Counted from the stretch's first letter, positions 33,470-45,490 are shown. The stretch is DNA of 64,000 nt from Gerris lacustris (GCA_951217055.1 OX578282.1:16927877-16991876); one strand, 5' to 3'. A program made the numbers and translations. Notes: generated by a model not told the origin, from the sequence alone.

Positions 33470-33632
33470 TTTTCATGGTTCAACTTTCATTGCTCCATGA
33501 AATTGAATCGTGTAAACACCAATTCAATGAAATTGCTCATTGCCATTGCCAATGGAAAAGAAGTCTAACTAGTTCAACTTTTAACGCAATCTGATTGAAT
33601 GGCTCAATGGAAACATCATATTAAACTGTGTA
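33470..33632. repeat. Partial copy of the ATTGAAT-type element
   Basis: It shares 'gttcaac/tttcattgctccat', 'caccaattcaatgaaattgc', 'tggaaaagaag' and 'aactagttcaactttt' with 38354-38690, in the same orientation. It abuts the inverted, longer copy that starts at about 33633. Confidence 0.7.
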
Positions 33633-34171
33633 AAGGTGCGTTTAGACAGTTCAATTTCATTGCTCCATATGACTGAACGACACACTTTCAATCTAATTTA
33701 ACTTCTTTATACAGTTTGTACGAAGCAATCACATTGAATAGCCAGTAGAGAAAACTAGCTAAAAACATAAAGATAACCTTTGCAGCTGAAACCTTCCATT
33801 CCATCAAAATTAAAATAAGCTGTTTACACAGATCAATTTGATGAACCATTTAATCAGATTGCATAAAAAGTTGAACTAGTTTAACTTCTTTTCCATCAGC
33901 AATGTTAATGAGCAATTTCATTGAATTGGTGTACATGTTTCAATTTCATTGAATTGGTGTACATGTTTCAATTTCATTGAATTGGTGTACATGTTTCAAT
34001 TTCATTGAATTGGTGTACATGTTTCAATTTCATTGAATTGGTGTACATGTTTCAATTTCATTGAATTGGTGTACATGTTTAAATTTCATTGAATTGGTGT
34101 TAACATGTTTCAATTTCATTGATTCAGTCATGTTTCAAGCTCATGGAGCAATGACATTGATTCGTCTAAAC
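33633..34171. mobile_element. ATTGAAT-type TIR element with internal minisatellite
   Basis: The left end 'gtttagacagttcaatttca' then ttgctccat is mirrored at the right by the inverse of 'gtttagacgaatcaatgtca' then ttgctccat. The middle (33690-33900) is the reverse complement of 38470-38690. The right half holds the 28-bp tandem array. A hAT MITE sits exactly at its right end. Confidence 0.8.
33905..34118. repeat. 28-bp minisatellite, 7 to 8 copies
   Basis: The unit combines 'ggtgtacatgtttcaatttc' and 'attgaatt'. The units are almost identical, with single changes only in the last copies. The same 'caattcaatgaaattg' word occurs once in the other members of this element family, so the array arose from an internal motif of the element. 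Confidence 0.95.
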
Positions 34172-34334
34172 CAGGGTTCTCAAAACTGTTTGCCGCGGGA
34201 TCTAGAATAAAAAACCTTTCGACATGGGGTCCAGGATGGCTCTGGAAGCCCTGCATAAAGTGTAGGTGAGCCACGGCTATAAGCTTTTTTAATTATAGTG
34301 TGGCGCGAGCTAAAAAAACGTTTGGGAAACACTA
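34172..34334. mobile_element. Degraded hAT-type MITE
   Basis: Starts 'cagggttctcaaaactgttt' and ends with the inverse-like 'cgtttgggaaacacta'. Flanking 8-mers gtctaaac (34164-34171) and gcctaaaa (34335-34342) match at 6 of 8. The 'caggg.ttc.caaa' end resembles the hAT at 48680-49446. Confidence 0.65.
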
Positions 34335-34342
34335 GCCTAAAA

Positions 34343-35940
34343 GAACCTTAAGGTGCAGCACGTACGGATTTATCAATGGGCTTCTTCCAGCGGGTACGCA
34401 AAAAGTTGGTTCCAAAAGTATAATGGTTGCAAAGAGACATAAAAAGCAGAAGTCAACTCGCCAAACACTGCCACCAATCTAGTTTCTCTACCAAGAAAAG
34501 GGTAACAAATTCCACACCGATGATCACATCGGTAGACACACAGTGTCCGATTATTATCCATACATTTATGGATTCCTTACTGAGATGAAATAAGTAAACA
34601 CTATAACCAATTTTATCAGAGCTTTTATCATTAATAGTAAGTTTAATAAATGAATTTGTTAAATAAATTTGTTTTCGCAGCTTTCAAACTGATTTCTCTT
34701 ATATCTTGAGATGAGAAAGAGAAGATGACATTTAATAGTGAAATATAGACATAATAATTATAATAATAATAATAATAATAAATGTTCTTTTTGAGTTTAC
34801 AGAGTAGTTACCAACATTCGACAGGTGTTAAAGCTTACAGATGACTAGACAATTAAAAGAACTTTAACACCCAAGCTCACCATATTCTATTTTCAATGTT
34901 GCAAAACGCATGGGAGGTTTCTATTTGTCAATTTATACCTATGTTTATAAAGGACAAGTTATTCCTTTTATAAGGTCCTTCAACATTTACAATCCAAACA
35001 TTTTGATTCAAAGGGGAGTGGGGGATCCTAAAAGGAGGGGGAAAGAGGATCAACAAAAAGTCCAATAGGTATACATGATTTCAATTCATTTGAAAATTGA
35101 ATTTCCTTCAATATCAATACAGGATAAGAGGATAAATTCGGACGGAAGGGGAAGTAAGTTTAATGAAGGATTAAGGACGCTTTGGATGAGGATGGAGTTT
35201 TGTATGGAGGAAGGAATACAAAAAGGAATCCAAAAGCCTCTTCAGAACAGTACGAGGGAGAGTTTGGGCTCTTCAGCTTCCCTCATCACGAGTAAGCATG
35301 GTCAGCAAACCATGCGTACCAACCAAATCAATCTAAAAGAACCTCTTATCAATTCATAATCAAAATTGAAAAATAAATAAGCACACTTACTTAGGGTTAT
35401 AAAAAGAACATAGGTCATAAAAGGTACTGTACATAGATATAAAAAAGAATTGCTCATTCAAAATTATTTTAATGAAAAAATTAAGATACTGTGCCTCCGT
35501 GCAAAATAGTCAAGAGTAGGAGCTAACATCGCACATCATACCCAGTCGAACATTGCACAACAAAGTCCATATACGTTCATATATCTCTATAAAACTGAAC
35601 AGAAATGGATCTTTCAGGAGAAACAAGTAAGGCGCGCTTCACGTACGTGAGGCGATAATCGCCGGTTTTCGCACGATTAAGTTAAAATTAATTATGTAAT
35701 AGTTGCATATTCATTTCTACACTTCAAGAACTTTAAATTGATGTATAACTTATCATGGTGACAAAACTTTTTTTTTAGCTGTCGGCCATCTTGGAAATAT
35801 TAAGCGTGAAAACTCCAAAAATGCGTGCAGTTGTTTCAAATGCCGAGATGCACCTGTGTGCCGAATTTCATGTTCCTATATAGTAGTTTATGAATTGAAA
35901 CATGCCAACGGACAGAGCCGTTATATAAGGTTTATTGGTA
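34343..35940. other. Unique sequence without recognised gene
   Basis: This includes an (AAT)n tract near 34760 and a purine-rich stretch with a 94-codon forward frame (35075-35359). That frame has no recognisable domain and no exon context. The part around 35860-35935 ('gccgaatttcatgttcctat') has the style of a dispersed retroposon tail. Confidence 0.45.
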
Positions 35941-36157
35941 AATTCGGATTGTACGTGCCCCCACTTTAAGGTTAGGTGATAAAATCCCGTTTTTATATTA
36001 AAAACCTTAATTTTGTGTACCCTTTTGTGTTGTACTCCAACATATTTTTAGACAAAGGGATATAAACTCTCCTATGAACAAATCATACATATATAATTTC
36101 TCTCAAATCAAGTAGAAAAAAGTACGAAAAATTTCTGGGGCACGTACAATCCGAATT
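35941..36157. mobile_element. TIR element (MITE), 217 bp
   Basis: Perfect inverted ends 'aattcggattgtacgtgccc' and the reverse. The flanks are compatible with a TA duplication (ta before the left end, tta after 'ccgaa' on the right), which would point to Tc1/mariner, but this is not certain. No coding capacity. Confidence 0.8.
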
Positions 36158-37594
36158 AGCCGGTTTATTTTCGTACTAAACCTATTACTACTATACTATT
36201 ATTTCGTACAAAAAACTAAAAGCCAGAACAAAATTTCAGGTTGCCTACAAACGCGGAAATCAATTGGCATAGAAGATCGGCAACTAAATAACAGATTGGT
36301 GTTCAGGTTATCAATGGTTCTGGTCACTCTAATCTAAGGAAACACTTTGATCAATATGAATCACCAATGCTTTTATCCAACAACAAATAAATATCGACAG
36401 ACAGAGATATAATCAGGGAGACGAACTGTAACTTTAAAATCTCCCTAACCAAACAGATGTATTAAGTATAGAGAGTGTTGATACGGAGATGCGCGTGCAA
36501 CTGTCGGCGCGGCGGTCACGTTTACACGACTACCAACAAAACAGCAACAAAAAATCTAAAATCAATAATACCAAATTATAAATAATTATTATTAATAATA
36601 TTTTAATAAATGTGATATTTAAATACAAAAAAATAAAATAAAAATAATATGATTAGTTATTTCTTTATTTAATATTTTATTTATGATATTGTGATAACCT
36701 TTTTATACTGTTATAAGAAGAAGCCAACCTTCGTTTACTTTACATTAGTTAAAATAAATAAACGTTTAAGGAACAGAGTTTGTTTTAATAACAAGTTACA
36801 TTAAATAATAATTTAGCGAAATAGAGCCAAAATATGATCCTGCAAGTATTATATTATAGATTAATCATGATAACAGCTCAATTTTCAATGTAAAAACACT
36901 TAACAAATAATAAAAAGATTAAATGTCAAACTAAAGAAGAGAAATTATAGCATTAAATATCCATTGAATTAAACCATTATTTGATTTAAAATTCTTCTGC
37001 ATTCAAAGATTTACCACAACAATTCCGGTATTTTAAAATGCTTTGTTTCCCTCGGTTATCTTCATTTCCCAGAAGGATTAACTATTCTAACAACTGTTTT
37101 CTCTCAAAAAGTAGATAAAAAAGAGAGAAACCCTGCAAACAATGACGAAAATTAAGTTTCGACAACATCAACTGGGAAACGGAGTAGAAAATACGAAAAT
37201 TGTCCCACTTTAACACAAAGAGGAGAAGCCTGGTAAAATGCAAATTGAAAATAAGCCAACAAGTAGAAGAAAGATTGGAAGGAGACAATAAATTTAAGTT
37301 TAGTACAAGTGGGAAGAAGTTTTTAACTTGGAATTAGATTTCTTCAAAGTCAAGGCTCCGTGACAGTTCCCAGGCAGTGATTTACAATTGTCTTACTTAC
37401 CATTCGACAATTTACACTTTTATTTTTTCCTAAGAGATTTTTATTTTTCGGTAAGTAAGATCTATTTTAAAAGCAATCTGATAAATGAAAAAAAAGGAAA
37501 ACTAAATCTGACAATTAAATTATTAATTTAAAAAGCCGAGAATCTTTTCTAGAAGTTCCAAAAAAAGGACAAAAAACCACTTCTTTTCCGTTAC
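36158..37594. other. Sequence without recognised gene
   Basis: A GC-richer patch at 36470-36530 and a unique stretch at 36990-37400 show no exon-like open block with splice sites and no repeat partner. Confidence 0.5.
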
Positions 37595-37597
37595 TAT

Positions 37598-38162
37598 AGG
37601 TTTGTTCCAACCGAGCATCGTACCGTCCGCGGGATCGTCACGGGCATGCACAATGGATAAAAGCCATTCAAAACTGACTTGTGACAGTGTTTCGTACCGT
37701 CCTCTAAACTGTTCCAACCCGCGCAGGTATCGTTTGCGTACTGTTAACTGTACGTTCCAAACGATCCTCTGACAATACTAAGTACTGGTATTGGTATGTA
37801 TGACATGCGCAGTTATGTCTATCGTCACACATGTCAACAGGAAGGTTTCGTTGAATGTTTTTAATACGGTGCGAATTAATAGTCCTAAACCCGTTCAAAC
37901 CTGACATGATTTTATTACAGAACAATGTTAGCGCATGCGTATAAGTCCTAAAGCCTCGTCCAGACTGCCGAACCGAACAGAGGAAACGAGCCGAGCATTG
38001 GTGTCTGCGCATGCCCATTCTAAAGTGCGCCTGCGCATCTCACTCTGGGCATGCGCAGAGACAAATGTTCGGTTCCCGAACATTTAATCGATTCCCGAAC
38101 GATCCGCGGGACGATGCAAAGGTACCGCGGGACCGTACAAATAGGAGGGTTGGAACAAACCT
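37598..38162. mobile_element. TIR element with GGTTTGTTCCAACC ends, hosting MITE H
   Basis: The left end 'aggtttgttccaaccgagca' and the inverted right end 'aggtttgttccaaccctcct' are flanked by TAT on both sides (37595-37597 and 38163-38165). Subterminal 'accg..cgcggga' blocks match in inverse. A copy of Harbinger MITE H is nested at 37952. The 3-bp duplication and end sequence suggest PIF/Harbinger, but TAT is not the canonical TWA. Confidence 0.75.
37952..38090. mobile_element. PIF/Harbinger-type palindromic MITE H, copy 4 (right end lost)
   Basis: Left end 'agcctcgtccagactgccga' after TAA (37949-37951). The palindromic centre is present, but the right terminus is replaced after 'acaaatgttcggttcc'. 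Nested inside the GGTTTGTTCCAACC element. Confidence 0.85.
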
Positions 38163-38353
38163 TATACTACTCAAGCACCATAAAGTGAGTAGAAAGCTTT
38201 AAGGAGCGTTTAGAATCACTAAACATATAGACCGAGAAGTAAGACCGAGTAGGTGTCTGGAGAGACCAACCTATACAATACAACCGACCGCATTCGTAAA
38301 CATTCGGTTGATTTAGTGGTCGACCGCTGTGCAGTTGCGACCGAGTCTAGACT

Positions 38354-38690
38354 GCGGTTATAGTGCGTTTAAACGGTTCAATTTCATTGCTCCATAAGAT
38401 TTAAACATGACTAAATCAATGAAATTGAAACATGTTAACACTAATTCAATGAAATAGCTGATTGTCATTGCTGATGGAAAAGAAATTGAACTAGTTCAAC
38501 TTTTTAAGCAATCTAATGAATGGGCTCTATGGAAACATCAAATTGAACAGTGAACGGCTTTTTTTTATAGAATGGAAGGTTTCAGCTGCATAAGTTATGT
38601 TTATATTTTTAGCTAGTTTTTTTCCACTGGTGATTAAATTTGATTGCTTTGTCTGAAGGTTGATTTAAATTTTAAGTGAATTAATGCATG
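38354..38690. repeat. ATTGAAT-type element, copy 3
   Basis: Starts 'gcgtttaaacggttcaattt' and shares 'cattgctgatggaaaagaa', 'gaactagttcaactttt' and 'aatggaaggtttcagctgca' with the inverted copy at 33633-34171. It lacks the 28-bp array. The right end is not defined. Confidence 0.75.
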
Positions 38691-39452
38691 TAAATCAATT
38701 AATTTAGTAATAAGTTGCAGTTAAAATTTAGTGTGCAAGTAGATAAGTAGAATAGAATCTTGTCTACTTTTTCGGTTTAGTAGGTGGGCGTGGCTAATCA
38801 CTAGACATGTGCAATTTAGTTAAATGCACAAGTTTGAAGGAGCCTTGCTTATAGATTATTAGATCTTTGTTTATATATTACTTAGAAACGTTTTATTGGG
38901 TTAGAAATGTTATATTGGACAAAATTTCGAAGGGAACTAAAGAATTTAACTAAATATTAAGTGGGAGACATGTAAACGGTTACTAAAAATTAAGTCACTT
39001 AAATTTAATTAACAACTTAATTACTTAATACGTGTAAAACAGCCTTAACCACAACAAACTGCCGGTCGTCTATATAGCTCTGGTTAGTGTTTTTAAACAC
39101 ACCAAAACTTGTAGCTGATAATTACTAACTACCTCCCTCTCTAAATTGTGTTAAAATAAATGGTAAGAAACATAAAAGATTGCTTAAGAAGAATCTAAAT
39201 CATTGTAAAGGCTCTAGTAATTGAACCAAGAAGAATAAATTTTACCTGTATTCATTTAATACCTATACTTTTTATGCTTTAAAAAGTTTATATTTAATTA
39301 TTTGTATAATACAATTGAAATATGTATAAATTGTCTTGTAATATAATTAAATCAATAAATTATTACTATTATTAATAGCTTTAAATAATGGTTACGTTTA
39401 ACCAGATGTGTTGGACCTAACCTAATCTATAAACCAGTTGTAATGCATTTTT
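38691..39452. other. Sequence without recognised gene
   Basis: AT-rich, no repeat partner or exon-like block found. Confidence 0.5.
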
Positions 39453-39686
39453 GGCACTTCTTTAGATTGTTACTCTCCTTATAAAAAAAACAGAGGGGAG
39501 AAACAATCTAAAGAAGCTGTGCGGATTGTTCTTCTTTAGACTGTTACTCCCCTTATAAAAACAGAAGTGTGATATTCCTTTGTCCTAAAGTACATTGGAC
39601 TAAACATCCCTTTGTCTTAATAGTTATTTAGTTAAAGTCATCTATATTCTAAAAATCATAGGGGAGTGGCGATCTAAAGAAGTACC
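39453..39686. mobile_element. GGYACTT-type MITE, copy B
   Basis: Left end 'ggcacttctttagattgtta' and inverted right end 'ggtacttctttagatcgcca'. It has two inner inverted 'ctttagactgttactcccc' blocks and the core 'cctttgtcctaaagtacattgg'-type sequence. The flanking bases give a 6 of 8 match only. Confidence 0.85.
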
Positions 39687-40145
39687 AAATTTTTAGTAAT
39701 CGTTCGTTTTAAATGTACTTTTAAATCGTTTAAAAGTTCGTTTTGATTGTAACTTTCCTTTTAACTTATACCTTTTTATTTTATACCTTTACTTAATACC
39801 TTTACTTTATACTTTACTTTTTATAGCATTTTACTTTTATACCTTCCTTTTTACTTATATGTGTTGTATTTGTAATTTTATTTATTTATTTTTGGTTTTA
39901 GTCCCGTTGAACAGCCTTGGTTATTTTGTTATTGTTTCCTGTTTCTTGGTCATCCTGATAACCACAAAAATTAGGTGATTACAGGACGAAGAGATTGGCT
40001 ACTTTACACATCTTATCAGATGTAATTATCAGAGTAAACTTGTTTGACTCTTGTGGAATTCAAACCAGTTGAGTTGGACAGTGATATCAGTTAAGCGTAT
40101 AAGAGAGATAACCACTCGACCTACCCGAGTGGTCGGCAGAGTTGT

Positions 40146-40390
40146 AGTAGTAGGGGTTGAGGAGGCTTGGCCTTGTAAACAGACCACGTTTGGGTCCTTT
40201 TTGCCAACCCTAGAATTACATGCCCACTAAACCACCAACATCCTTTTAAAGTCCCCCCCCCCCCCCCCCCAAGAGGGGGAATCCTTGTTTGGATTACAAA
40301 GAAGAGGACACCAAGTTCTTCTTCACTTACTGCGACATGAGCAGTCTCCCATATCCTTCACACACACTCATAATGTGGTAAACTATTAGA
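40146..40390 (-). pseudogene. Second non-LTR retrotransposon 3' fragment
   Basis: It aligns block by block with 3905-4130: 'gtaaacagaccac.tttggrtcctttttgcca', 'aaaccacca', 'tttggattacaaagaagagga' and 'agtctcccatatccttcacac'. It contains a C20 run not present in the other copy. It covers only the last part of ORF2 and the 3' untranslated region. Confidence 0.65.
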
Positions 40391-40436
40391 AGTTGGCAGA
40401 AGTTTAAATTCAATGTTTTAAAAGAAATATAAATAC

Positions 40437-40920
40437 ATGTTCTGAAAAATCATACTCCGAGGCGAAATCGAGAAATGAATTTACCTCCAAATTTGGGGGC
40501 GCTACCCCCCAAAAACTCTGAAAAAACATTATTTCCAAAAGTTCTGAAAAAACATAACCCCGAAGTGAAATTGAGTAATGAATTTTAGCTCCACATTTGG
40601 GGTGCGATACCCTCCAAAAACTCTGAAAAAAAATTATTTCTCGAAAACAGTTCTGACGATTATGATTTTTTAATCTAAAATATAGTCCATTTAAATACGA
40701 ATCTAACGATATAAGTAGTTTCCCGAAGAAAAATTATAGTTCTTGAGAAAACAGTTTTAAATACGGACGGAGAGAGGCCAAGTTCGATTCCCCACCGAGG
40801 AGAAGTTATTTTTATTATTAAAATTTGATAAAATGTTCAATAATAATTAAATGTACCTACGAAAACTAATAAATGGAAAACACTAGGCTAAGTAATTATG
40901 AACACATAAATGAGAAAGTT
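40437..40920 (+). mobile_element. Repeat family S, copy 3
   Basis: It contains a 120-bp internal tandem duplication of the 'ctccaaatttgggggcgcta' block, then 'aatctaacgatataag', a tRNA-like 'ccaagttcgattccccacc' and the end 'aaatgagaaagtt'. The left TIR is not recognisable. Confidence 0.7.
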
Positions 40921-42069
40921 TGTCTGAGTTGTCTCGGACCAGTTTTTTGAGAACTTCGATCTAAATTTGTTACATACCTTTTTTCTTTTTCTTACCTTAA
41001 AGAAATATGATATTAAAGAAATATGTTTTCTTTTTACTTTTATATAGGTATGGGAGGGGAGAATGTTATTTCATAAAAAGATAACGTATGTATATGCTTA
41101 ATAACTTGCCTAAAAAGTACTTTGGTACAAGAAATTTTCCATTGATGATTTTTTTTTCCTCAATTAAAGTTCAAACCACACACATCATAGTAAGCATAAG
41201 CGGAAATTGCAGTAAAAAAAAGAGTTTTAAAATCTGGTTCTCCGAAAATAATATTAGTAGGACAAAAATAGTTAAACAGTAAATAGAGGACAAAGAAGTT
41301 AGAGTAATAACTCTTCACTTTTTTAAAAATAAAATAAAAAGAATGATGATAAGTATGCTTCGTAGAATCATTTTCCACTAGAACCCGACACGAGAAGAAA
41401 TATTTTAGAAGTGATTTATTTCTTGGAATAAATTAAAAAGAAACATTGAAAAAAAAAAAAAAAAAATTAAAAAAAAAAAAATTTAAAAAAATATAAAAAT
41501 TAAAAATAAAACAGGGTAATGGTAATGTTATCATAAGGGAAGAAAACTAAATAAGAGATACATTAAAATAGCAGTCTCATGCAATATTAAAAAGTGTAAT
41601 AATACAAAACTCGGAACTATTTCCTTGAAAAAACAGTCTAATTTAAAAAGTAATAAAATAAATAAAGAAGAAGTAGAAATAGAGATACGTATCTATACAT
41701 AAGTATTATCTGTACGTATCTACATAAGTATTATACGTACGTATCACTACGTAAGTATTATATAATTGCTTGAAAACTAGAAATAACATTAACATTGTTT
41801 TCATTTATATGATAACTTGTTATTTTAAAGTCTAATATCATAAAAAAATACAAAATAAAAGCATATAACTAATAAAACACTTAAATGTAATACAAAATTC
41901 ATTTGTAGCTTTTTAATGGACTGTAATAATTAGAAGAAGGTAAACGAATCTTGAAGAGAAATGTAGAAAAACATTTCTGAATTTTTGCATTAATTAAAAC
42001 GTATTTTGAATCTTTAATAAAGTGATGGATTACTTTAAACGTACCTATCTGTCAATAAACAAACAGAAA
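40921..42069. other. AT-rich sequence without recognised gene
   Basis: It includes a poly-A tract at about 41450-41510 and the small tandem repeat at 41684-41766. Open frames on both strands around 41100-41380 overlap each other and have no domain. Confidence 0.5.
41684..41766. repeat. Tandem repeat, about 26 bp x 3
   Basis: Units contain 'acgtatctacataagtatta' variants, head to tail. Confidence 0.8.
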
Positions 42070-42075
42070 AAACCT

Positions 42076-42624
42076 AGAGCAAGGAAGGGGTGGAGGGAAC
42101 AATACTATATAATCTGGGTCTCAAAAAGTGGTTCATTATGCTACACCCCTATACTAAACCTCCCAAGCGGCAGATTGGTGAAACATTATCGATATCACTA
42201 TAAAAACTCGAAATGAATCTGATATCAGCTGATAAGAATAAGTGATATTTTCTTACGACATTTAATATTTTTATTTTTAATACAGTTTTCTTTATAAATG
42301 TGTACTTTAATGTTTGTTGTTAACCTTAAATTATCTAAAGGCAGTAACGTCGTTAATAAACGTGTAAAAGGTGACCGTTCCCAGATAACCAATAGCAATC
42401 TTCTTTGAGTGGGGTATCAAATAAATGCTACTGATAAGGATTTGTTGACAAGCGTCTGTGAGGACGGACGGAAAGACAAGCAATAGACCAATAAGACAAG
42501 GGACCAGTGACCACGTGATCACTTCAGATTGAGCTCGCTTGGGAGGTTTAGTTTAGGGGTGTAGCATAATGAACCACTTTTCAAATCGCATTGCTCCCTT
42601 CCCCTTCCTTGCTCTGAGCAAAGG
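42076..42624. mobile_element. TIR element with about 100-bp inverted arms
   Basis: The left arm (42076-42175: 'agagcaaggaaggggtggag', 'gtggttcattatgctacacc', 'aaacctcccaagcg') reappears inverted at 42525-42624. The interior includes 'gagtggggtatcaaataaa', a phrase shared with repeat family R. There is no transposase. The TSD was not determined. Confidence 0.82.
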
Positions 42625-43321
42625 ACGGTGCCAATAGGCTGGAAGAAACCTAAAAAAAAATATCAATAGCAATTGTTTATAATCTGCATCTTGTAACCTT
42701 TTTCTTCTTAAAAAATATCTCCTATAGAAAAACATTGAATCATGAATATGATTTTGTGTTCGCTCCTGGTAGTGAAAGATAGTACTAAATCGTGAAAACT
42801 GAACTAGAAGTGTGTATTATGAAATATAGTGAATTTCGTATGTAAATAGCGTGGCGTTTCTCTCCTTTTGGTGGATTTAAACAACCAAATCAAAATATAC
42901 CTGAGTTTGTCAGATTTCCACTGGCTTCTAAACGAGATGATTGTATTTATTTAATTAGTGCAATTAGCAATTATAATAGACAAATAGTTTCTATAACTTT
43001 AATTTCTTGTTTACTTCTTAGACTTTACCGACCTCCTTTAATAGTAACAATGTATTTTCAAGGAAATGGAGTTATTAAGTTAAGGTTTCCTAGAAGAGCG
43101 GTGCCGTTATCCAGCGTAGTACGATGTCACTGCGGTAGATGTAAAATTCCGGCTCTCAATCTTAACGGTAACCACAGAGTCTTCTAATTATGGAGGAGAA
43201 TGGGCAATCTAGACTTAGTATTATTAGAATACTTGGAAGAACTTATTTCTCCAAATATGCTTTTCTGTCTTGGCATTTAACATTGTTCAGAGCCTCTTGA
43301 TTAATTACAGAATCAATCAAT

Positions 43322-43629
43322 TACTACGTTTCCATGAGTTTTCAAAAGGGTTTTGATATTCAAAATCCCATGGAAACGATGAGTTTAAGATCACAACAGC
43401 AAATTTTTGGTTTTGTAATGGAACTGTTTTGAAAAAATAGCATGGAAATGGGTATTGAATTAAAAACAGATTTGAGACATGCGCAGTAGGTATGATAAGC
43501 AGAGATATGATAACCTGACTTAACTATAGATAGCCTGGGAGTTTTTAGTTTTCAAAATTGCTGTTTCCTTATGGAAACACTTTTGGTTTGAAACCAAAAC
43601 AGTTTTCAAAACTCATGGCAACGTAGTAC
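43322..43629. mobile_element. TIR element with TACTACGTTTCCATGAG ends
   Basis: Left end 'tactacgtttccatgagttt' and inverted right end 'tactacgttgccatgagttt'. A second, inner palindromic word (catggaaac/gtttcc) recurs. The right end is continued by the 62-bp tandem array, which repeats that end. Confidence 0.82.
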
Positions 43630-44417
43630 ATATGTCGGTCCACATTAAGTGCCCACTTAAAACCAAAACAAAACTCCTGGAAACGTAGTAAATATTTCGG
43701 TCCACATCAAGTTTCCGCTTAAAACCAAAACAGAACTCATGGAAACGTCGTAAATATTTCGGTCTACATCAAGTTCCCACTTAAAACCGAAACAAAACTC
43801 ATGGAAACGTAGTAAATATTTCGGTCTACATCAAGTTTCCACTTAAAACCAAAACAAAACTCATGGAAACGTAGTAAATATTTCGGTCCACATCAAGTTT
43901 CCACTTAAAACCAAAACAAAACTCATGGAAACGTAGTAAATATTTCGGTCTACATCAAGTTTCCACTTAAAACCAAAACAAAACTCATGGAAACGTAGTA
44001 AATATTTCGGTCCACATCAAGTTTCCATTTAAAACCAAAACAAAACTCATGGAAACGTAGTAAATATTTCGGTCCACATCAAGTTTCCACTTAAAACCAA
44101 AACAAAACTCATGGAAACGTAGTAAATATTTCGGTCCACATCAAGTTTCCATTTAAAACCAAAACAAAACTCATGGATACGTAGTAAATATTGCGGTCCA
44201 CATCAAGTTTCCACTTAAAACCAAAACAAAACTCATGGAAACGTAGTAAATATTGCGGTCCACATCAAGTTTCCACTTAAAACCAAAACAAAACTCATGG
44301 AAACGTAGTAAATATTGCGGTCCACATCAAGTTTCCACTTAAAACCAAAACAAAACTCATGGAAACGTAGTAAATATTGCGGTCCACATCAAGTTTCCAC
44401 TGAAAACCAAAACACTT
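43611..44417. repeat. Tandem array, exact 62-bp unit x 13
   Basis: The word 'aactcatggaaacgtagta' recurs every 62 bp from about 43673 to 44355, followed in each unit by 'aatatttcggtccacatcaa' and 'gtttccacttaaaaccaaa'. The first two units are diverged and the later ones nearly identical, apart from 'tttcgg' changing to 'ttgcgg' in the last units. The repeated word is the right TIR of the element at 43322-43629. A 67-codon forward frame at the distal edge is only this repeat read in frame. Confidence 0.96.
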
Positions 44418-44419
44418 TT

Positions 44420-45257
44420 ACTGCCCAAATTTTTCAACGCAACAAGAAAAAACTATGCAAATCCATTTCACCGTTATGGCGGTCAAAGGTGTCACCACTG
44501 TTTGACGTGCTCCGATAACGTTATCGCAATCATCGCTTCCTAGGAAGCCAAAGGTATTTAGTCTATTATTTCACACTTCACTTTTCCTAAAACTACCTTC
44601 TCCATGGCTTAGGCCGATTTACCAGCTGATAAATGTCTGTAATGTATAAAAGTGTATATGTATACACGATTCGGTAATAAATGTATCTATCTATCGATCT
44701 AAAACTATAGCACTTAACAGCATAAATGTGCCTACTGTCAGGGAATAGACGGTGGTATTTGGTATTCCTACGTCTCCCAGAGAACTTGAGGACAATAATC
44801 CCTGAACCACGAGATAAATCACTAGAATCCATTAGAACTACCAACAACCCTTAACTTAATAACTCTAGAAATTCCAAGTTGCTGATTCATATTTAATATA
44901 TTTTCACTGGATATACTAATTTAATTAAAATATACTGGTGATAATAACATGTATTTCTCATAAGGTTCATAGCAGGTTTACTACAATAAATCTTATCATA
45001 TTTCTCTTGGACAGCTTTGCCATAACCAAAAAAAAAAAAAAAAAAATTCTCCATTTTATGGAAGATCATTGAATCATTGATATGTTTGGGGCATTGAACC
45101 CACGAAATTTCAATGTTTGTTCCATGAAGTGGAGAAAATCAGTATGCATTGATATTGTAGATGGATCTTAAGGTGTGAAATTATGAAAAATGCATCTATT
45201 TTGATTACCATTTGTTCCGCTAGGAGCTCTGATATCATTTTATATAAAATTTAAAAC
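44420..45257. other. Sequence without recognised gene
   Basis: A few unique, less AT-rich stretches with no exon-like block or repeat partner. It includes a short (TATC)n tract near 44685 and an A run at 45030. Confidence 0.45.
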
Positions 45258-45490
45258 TTCTATCGGGGAAATACAGTTCTTCGATGAATACTAGTGAAAA
45301 CCAATCTATCCTTTTATTATATTCTAACTTGCTGTCACGATATTTAAGAGCGACACATTTTGCAAGACGTTTATTCAAACTTTAGCACACCTATCGCCGA
45401 AATAGTGAACTATAAATGAAAACCTATCGACCTCCTGTTAAATCTTAACTTCCTGGCATGATATTTAAAAGTGACACATTTTGTATGTTG
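45258..45490. repeat. Diverged tandem duplication, about 118 bp x 2
   Basis: Two blocks share 'ctatcgg.gaaata', 'gatgaa/aaatgaaaacc', 'ttaacttcctg.ca.gatattta' and 'gcgacacattttg'. They differ substantially, so the duplication is old. Confidence 0.6.

Noticed and set aside
35075..35359. Forward frame of 94 codons
   Set aside because: Unbroken but without a recognisable domain, hydrophobic segments or exon borders. Probably chance in a purine-rich unique region.
41088..41378. Overlapping forward and reverse open frames
   Set aside because: AT-rich sequence open on both strands, no domain and no repeat support.
43611..44417. Regularly spaced repeats considered as a CRISPR-like array
   Set aside because: The whole 62-bp unit is repeated with no variable spacers. 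It is a eukaryotic tandem repeat derived from a transposon end.
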